The translations under genes and the position numbers were made by a program. The notes under the pieces are model-generated. The model searched no databases, was not told the DNA's origin, and saw nothing but the letters and a program-made list of their open reading frames with translations. Of a stretch of 63,290 bases of DNA, positions 60,624 through 63,290 are shown in pieces (positions within the stretch are counted from its first letter, which is position 1; every line of letters begins with the position of its first letter). Where the stretch lies: the NCBI GenBank assembly GCA_030637515.1, contig DAOWGM010000178.1, positions 1-63,290 on the forward strand, given 5' to 3'. The DNA comes from Bacteroidales bacterium. Its GTDB lineage: Bacteria > Bacteroidota > Bacteroidia > Bacteroidales > UBA12077.

Positions 60624-61370
60624 TTAAATTTTTTTCAGTGTGGTTAAAATCAAGTCAATAACGTTATGCACATTTTGGTTAAAAATCTCTAAAACAGCTT
60701 CCCATGTAACAGCTTTTTCATCTGTTTTCCAGCAATCGTAATCGGTGCTCATAGCAATAGCAGCATATGGTATACCAATTTCGTTGGCAAGAATTGCTTC
60801 CGGAGCTATCGACATATTTATTACATCAGCTCCCCACATACGGAACATATTCGATTCTGCGCGTGTCGAAAATCTTGGACCTTCAATACTAACTACGGTT
60901 CCTGTTTTGTGAAATTTAAGTTTTAATTCTTCAGAAGATTCTATAAGTAAATTTCTAAGCTTCGAATCAAAGGGATCAGCCATTGGAGTATGTTTCATTT
61001 CTCCAGGCTTAAATTCATCGAAAAAAGTTGTTTTACGATGTTTTGTAAAATCAATAAACTGATCTAAAATAACCAAGTCACCTCTGCCAATTTCTTCTCG
61101 TAAACTGCCACAGGCTGTTGTTGCTAAAATAAAATCACAGCCTTGTTCTTTTAATGCCCAAATATTTGCACGATTGTTTACCTGTGTGGGAGGAATGGTA
61201 TGTTTTTTCCCATGGCGAGATAAAATTACCACATCAATATTTCCAATTTTTCCACATGTTAATTCAGATGTTGGTTCGCCAAAAGGAGTATCAACTTTTA
61301 TTGTTTCTGGTGATTTTAAAATATCAGGATCTTCTAAGCCCGATCCGCCAATAATTGCAACTTTTGCCAT
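60624..61370 (-). CDS. mtnP: 5'-methylthioadenosine phosphorylase (MTAP/PNP family)
   Basis: The 248-residue protein has the phosphate-binding GGSGLEDPD, LSRHGKKHTIPPTQVNNRAN, TTACGSLREEIGRGDLV, and GPRFSTRAESNMFRMWGADVINMSIAPEA, which match the MTAP/MTIP group. The family splits methylthioadenosine with phosphate into adenine and methylthioribose-1-phosphate. The neighbouring mtnA and aldolase genes use that product, so MTA (or 5'-deoxyadenosine) is the likely substrate. Confidence 0.88.
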   Translation of the reverse strand: MAKVAIIGGSGLEDPDILKSPETIKVDTPFGEPTSELTCGKIGNIDVVILSRHGKKHTIPPTQVNNRANIWALKEQGCDFILATTACGSLREEIGRGDLVILDQFIDFTKHRKTTFFDEFKPGEMKHTPMADPFDSKLRNLLIESSEELKLKFHKTGTVVSIEGPRFSTRAESNMFRMWGADVINMSIAPEAILANEIGIPYAAIAMSTDYDCWKTDEKAVTWEAVLEIFNQNVHNVIDLILTTLKKI

Positions 61371-61371
61371 C

Positions 61372-61965
61372 TTATATTGTATTATAGTAATTTAATAGAA
61401 TTTTTTCTGCTTCAAATAAAGACTTTCCGTAGGTAATAATTCCTTCCGGATGTCCTCCCATAATAATAATACCAGAGCTTTTTTTCGCTAAGTTTTTTAT
61501 TTCCATTGCTATTTCGGGAGTTCCGAATTTAGCTCTTTTTCTTGTTGTTGGGAGCTTCTCAAAATAGCAATCCCACATGTCTTTATGATGAACATGAATA
61601 ACAGCATTAACCTTAGGATTTGAGTCGTAAATAATAGCATGACTCATTGATTCTGATGACGCCTTTGAAAGTCCTATGCAAGAGACACTATTTTTAAGAA
61701 TATTATAATTTGTTACTAAAGAATAATGTTCTTTTAATAGTAAATTGAAATTCCCGGTTGCAGATCCTGAAATAATAAACGAATTGTTACTATTCCGAAT
61801 ACTTAAATTTCCAAAACCTATTTCATCAGGATATGCTCCAATTAATCCTTTTTCAAAAAGATTTTTGCGAGTTGAATTAATTTGTAAAAAATCCTGATCG
61901 CTGAAATTAAAAGCTCTCTCGTTCCAGTTTAAGTTAAATTTAATATATCCTTCGTCCATTTTCAT
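61372..61965 (-). CDS. Class II aldolase/adducin family protein
   Basis: The 197-residue protein has GFGNLSIR, IISGSATGNF, the catalytic-acid region SSESMSHAIIYDSNPKVNAVIHVHHKD (with HVHH zinc ligands) and GGHPEGIITYG. It is in the L-fuculose-phosphate aldolase/MtnB superfamily. Between mtnP and mtnA it most likely cleaves 5-methylthioribulose- or 5-deoxyribulose-1-phosphate into DHAP and an aldehyde (DHAP shunt), or acts as MtnB dehydratase. Aldolase and dehydratase cannot be told apart here. Confidence 0.82.
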   Translation of the reverse strand: MKMDEGYIKFNLNWNERAFNFSDQDFLQINSTRKNLFEKGLIGAYPDEIGFGNLSIRNSNNSFIISGSATGNFNLLLKEHYSLVTNYNILKNSVSCIGLSKASSESMSHAIIYDSNPKVNAVIHVHHKDMWDCYFEKLPTTRKRAKFGTPEIAMEIKNLAKKSSGIIIMGGHPEGIITYGKSLFEAEKILLNYYNTI

Positions 61966-62010
61966 TTTAAGATTTTCATTTTTGAGATTTGTCCAAAAAG
62001 AACAACTATA

Positions 62011-62080
62011 TTGTCATTCTGAGTTTATCGAAGAATCTATTTTAATAAATGAGATGTTTCGACAGGCTCAACATGACTAT
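62011..62080. repeat. Imperfect inverted-repeat element between aldolase and mtnA
   Basis: Left arm TTGTCATTCTGAGTTTATCG and onward, and right arm near 62053-62080, pair over 28 positions with about 20 matches. The motif TCATTCTGAG-TCGAAGAATC is a familiar interspersed repeat in Bacteroidota. It lies in a 148-bp gap and could act in RNA as a hairpin. Confidence 0.55.
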
Positions 62081-62113
62081 GTATTTTGTAAGATCACTTT
62101 TTGGATATTTAAA

Positions 62114-63211
62114 TTATTTATTCAATTTCATTATCTCTTCATTATTTGTCTTACAAACTCCTTTTTCTGTAATAAGTGCAGTAACATATTTGGCAGGAGT
62201 AATATCAAAACCATAATTTACAACTGTACTATTTTCAGGCATAATACGAACTTTTGTAATCTTATTATTGTTCCAGCCTTCAACATATTTTACTTCTTCA
62301 GAATTACGTTGTTCTATAGGAATTTGGTTAATACCATCGTTCATATTAAAATCTATTGTTGACAAAGGTAATGCAACATAAAAAGGAATATTGTTATCAT
62401 TTGCAGCAAGAGCTTTTAAATAAGTTCCGATTTTGTTTGCAACATCTCCGTTTGCACTTGTTCTGTCGCTGCCAACAATAACCATGTCGACCATTCCTTT
62501 TTGCATTAGCAAACCTCCTGTATTATCTGCAATTACAGTATGAGCGATACCTTCTTGTTCAAGTTCAAAAGCAGTTAATCTTGCTCCCTGATTTCGTGGT
62601 CGGGTTTCATCAACCCAAACATGAATCTTTATTCCTTTTTTATGAGCCAAATAGAGAGGAGCGGTTGCAGTTCCATAATCAACGCACGCCAACCAACCAG
62701 CATTACAATGAGTTAAAATATTTACTGTTTCTCCTTTTTTTGCTTTACTGATCTTTTCAATAAGTGGAAATCCGTATTCTCCAATTAATCGACAATTTTC
62801 AATTTCGTCTGCTTTTAACTGATTTGCTGTTTCGAAAGCAATTTTAATTTTTTGTTCAAGAGTTTCAGAATGTTCTGTTTTTTCTAAAATAAGATCGATG
62901 GCAAATTTTAAATTTACCGCAGTTGGTCTTGTTGATTCTAAATATTTTGCGAAATCAGAAATTTGATTTTTTAAATTTGCATTTTCTTTCAGACTTAATA
63001 ATCCAAGATACATTCCGTATGCTGCAGTTACACCAATTAAAGGAGCTCCACGAACCCACATTTCTTTTATAGCATTATAGGCATCATTAATTGTTTTTAA
63101 ATCCTGAATTTTAAATTCAAATGGTAATTGTCTTTGATCAATAATTTGAATAATATTCGGGTCAGTTTCTTTAACCCAAATTGTATGATAATGTTGTCCG
63201 TTAATTTTCAT
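62114..63211 (-). CDS. mtnA: S-methyl-5-thioribose-1-phosphate isomerase
   Basis: With the start at MKINGQHY (63211) the protein has 365 residues. It matches MtnA/eIF2B-like isomerases: AIKEMWVRGAPLIGVTAAYGMYLGL, LTHCNAGWLACVDYGTATAPLY (catalytic Cys of HCNAG), WVDETRPRNQGARLTAFEL and VIVGSDRTSANGDVANKIGTY (catalytic Asp). It converts methylthioribose-1-phosphate to the ribulose form for the adjacent aldolase. On the minus strand TACTTTTA just before the start may be its -7 element. An in-frame upstream ATG at 63247 is less likely. Confidence 0.92.
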   Translation of the reverse strand: MKINGQHYHTIWVKETDPNIIQIIDQRQLPFEFKIQDLKTINDAYNAIKEMWVRGAPLIGVTAAYGMYLGLLSLKENANLKNQISDFAKYLESTRPTAVNLKFAIDLILEKTEHSETLEQKIKIAFETANQLKADEIENCRLIGEYGFPLIEKISKAKKGETVNILTHCNAGWLACVDYGTATAPLYLAHKKGIKIHVWVDETRPRNQGARLTAFELEQEGIAHTVIADNTGGLLMQKGMVDMVIVGSDRTSANGDVANKIGTYLKALAANDNNIPFYVALPLSTIDFNMNDGINQIPIEQRNSEEVKYVEGWNNNKITKVRIMPENSTVVNYGFDITPAKYVTALITEKGVCKTNNEEIMKLNK

Positions 63212-63290
63212 CGAATCTGATTTTCGATAAAAGTAAGAAAAGATCATTTAATCTTTAAATGATTTCTATTTTTGTATGCTTAAAATAATA

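Overview
The window reads as chromosomal DNA of a low-GC (about one third G+C) Bacteroidota, probably near the marine or anaerobic Marinilabiliales/Bacteroidales. The evidence is the Bacteroidota promoter form (TTG, about 19 bp, TAnnTTTG), type IX secretion C-terminal domains, T9SS-type leucine-rich-repeat proteins, paired sigma-54 regulators with FtsX permeases, and AT-rich spacers with few strong Shine-Dalgarno sites. No transposase, integrase, phage gene or CRISPR array was found.

Layout. 1-5383 (minus): a sulfur-trafficking operon with TusA, a YeeE/YedE thiosulfate-type permease, four exported rhodanese proteins (two double-domain, one with a lost active-site Cys) and a porin. 5573-10910 (plus): a Crp/Fnr regulator whose gene is bracketed by two perfect TGATTTAAATCA-core palindromes, then a zinc/manganese-type uptake operon (His-rich membrane protein, porin, cluster A-I binding protein, two permeases) with no ATPase gene. 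10964-11352 (minus): a thioesterase broken at an A10 tract. 11442-21865 (plus): a long metallocluster region with a DUF134 regulator, DUF5320 and zinc-ribbon proteins, three NifX-like proteins, two ferredoxin-fused MinD/Mrp ATPases, a frameshifted CoA-disulfide-reductase-like flavoprotein, a cupin-MIP18 fusion, a free archaeal-type ThrRS editing domain, a methyltransferase, a COG1237 MBL hydrolase, a DUF89 phosphatase, a DUF4405 membrane protein and a CGGC protein. Its core resembles the orange-protein (ORP) Mo-Cu cluster genes of Desulfovibrio; no nitrogenase gene is present.

21966-29058: a methyltransferase, an NTF2-like lipoprotein and a complete RND efflux pump. 29122-34404: an FtsX-type permease divergent from a sigma-54 response regulator and histidine kinase, with a candidate activator palindrome and sigma-54 promoter between them. 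34412-45267: two VWA/Ig-like T9SS proteins (one frameshifted), an alpha/beta hydrolase, a Tat-exported threonine-aldolase-like enzyme, a degenerate amidohydrolase, an S41 protease with TPRs and an orphan T9SS tail. 45399-49081 (minus): accD, accA and an OadA-BCCP fusion, which together look like a biotin transcarboxylase able to feed malonyl-CoA synthesis.

49279-60535: an FtsX relic, a 54-residue protein behind a long leader, then a seven-gene surface locus (receiver domain, HEAT-like membrane protein, GT2 synthase, YaiO-like barrel, CotH kinase, VTC domain, DUF4956), and two tandem LRR-T9SS genes ending at a tRNA(CAU). Copies of the tRNA 3' tail sit after successive terminators through this region, which suggests stepwise gain of modules at the tRNA. 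60624-63211 (minus): MtnP, a class II aldolase and MtnA, a likely 5'-methylthioadenosine/5'-deoxyadenosine salvage (DHAP shunt) operon.

Three genes carry single-base frameshifts, two of them in homopolymer runs, so real mutation and sequencing error both remain possible. Strongest leads for an undescribed system: the ORP-like metallocluster region, the CotH-VTC-DUF4956-GT2 locus, the OadA-BCCP/AccAD operon, and the tRNA-tail module junctions.
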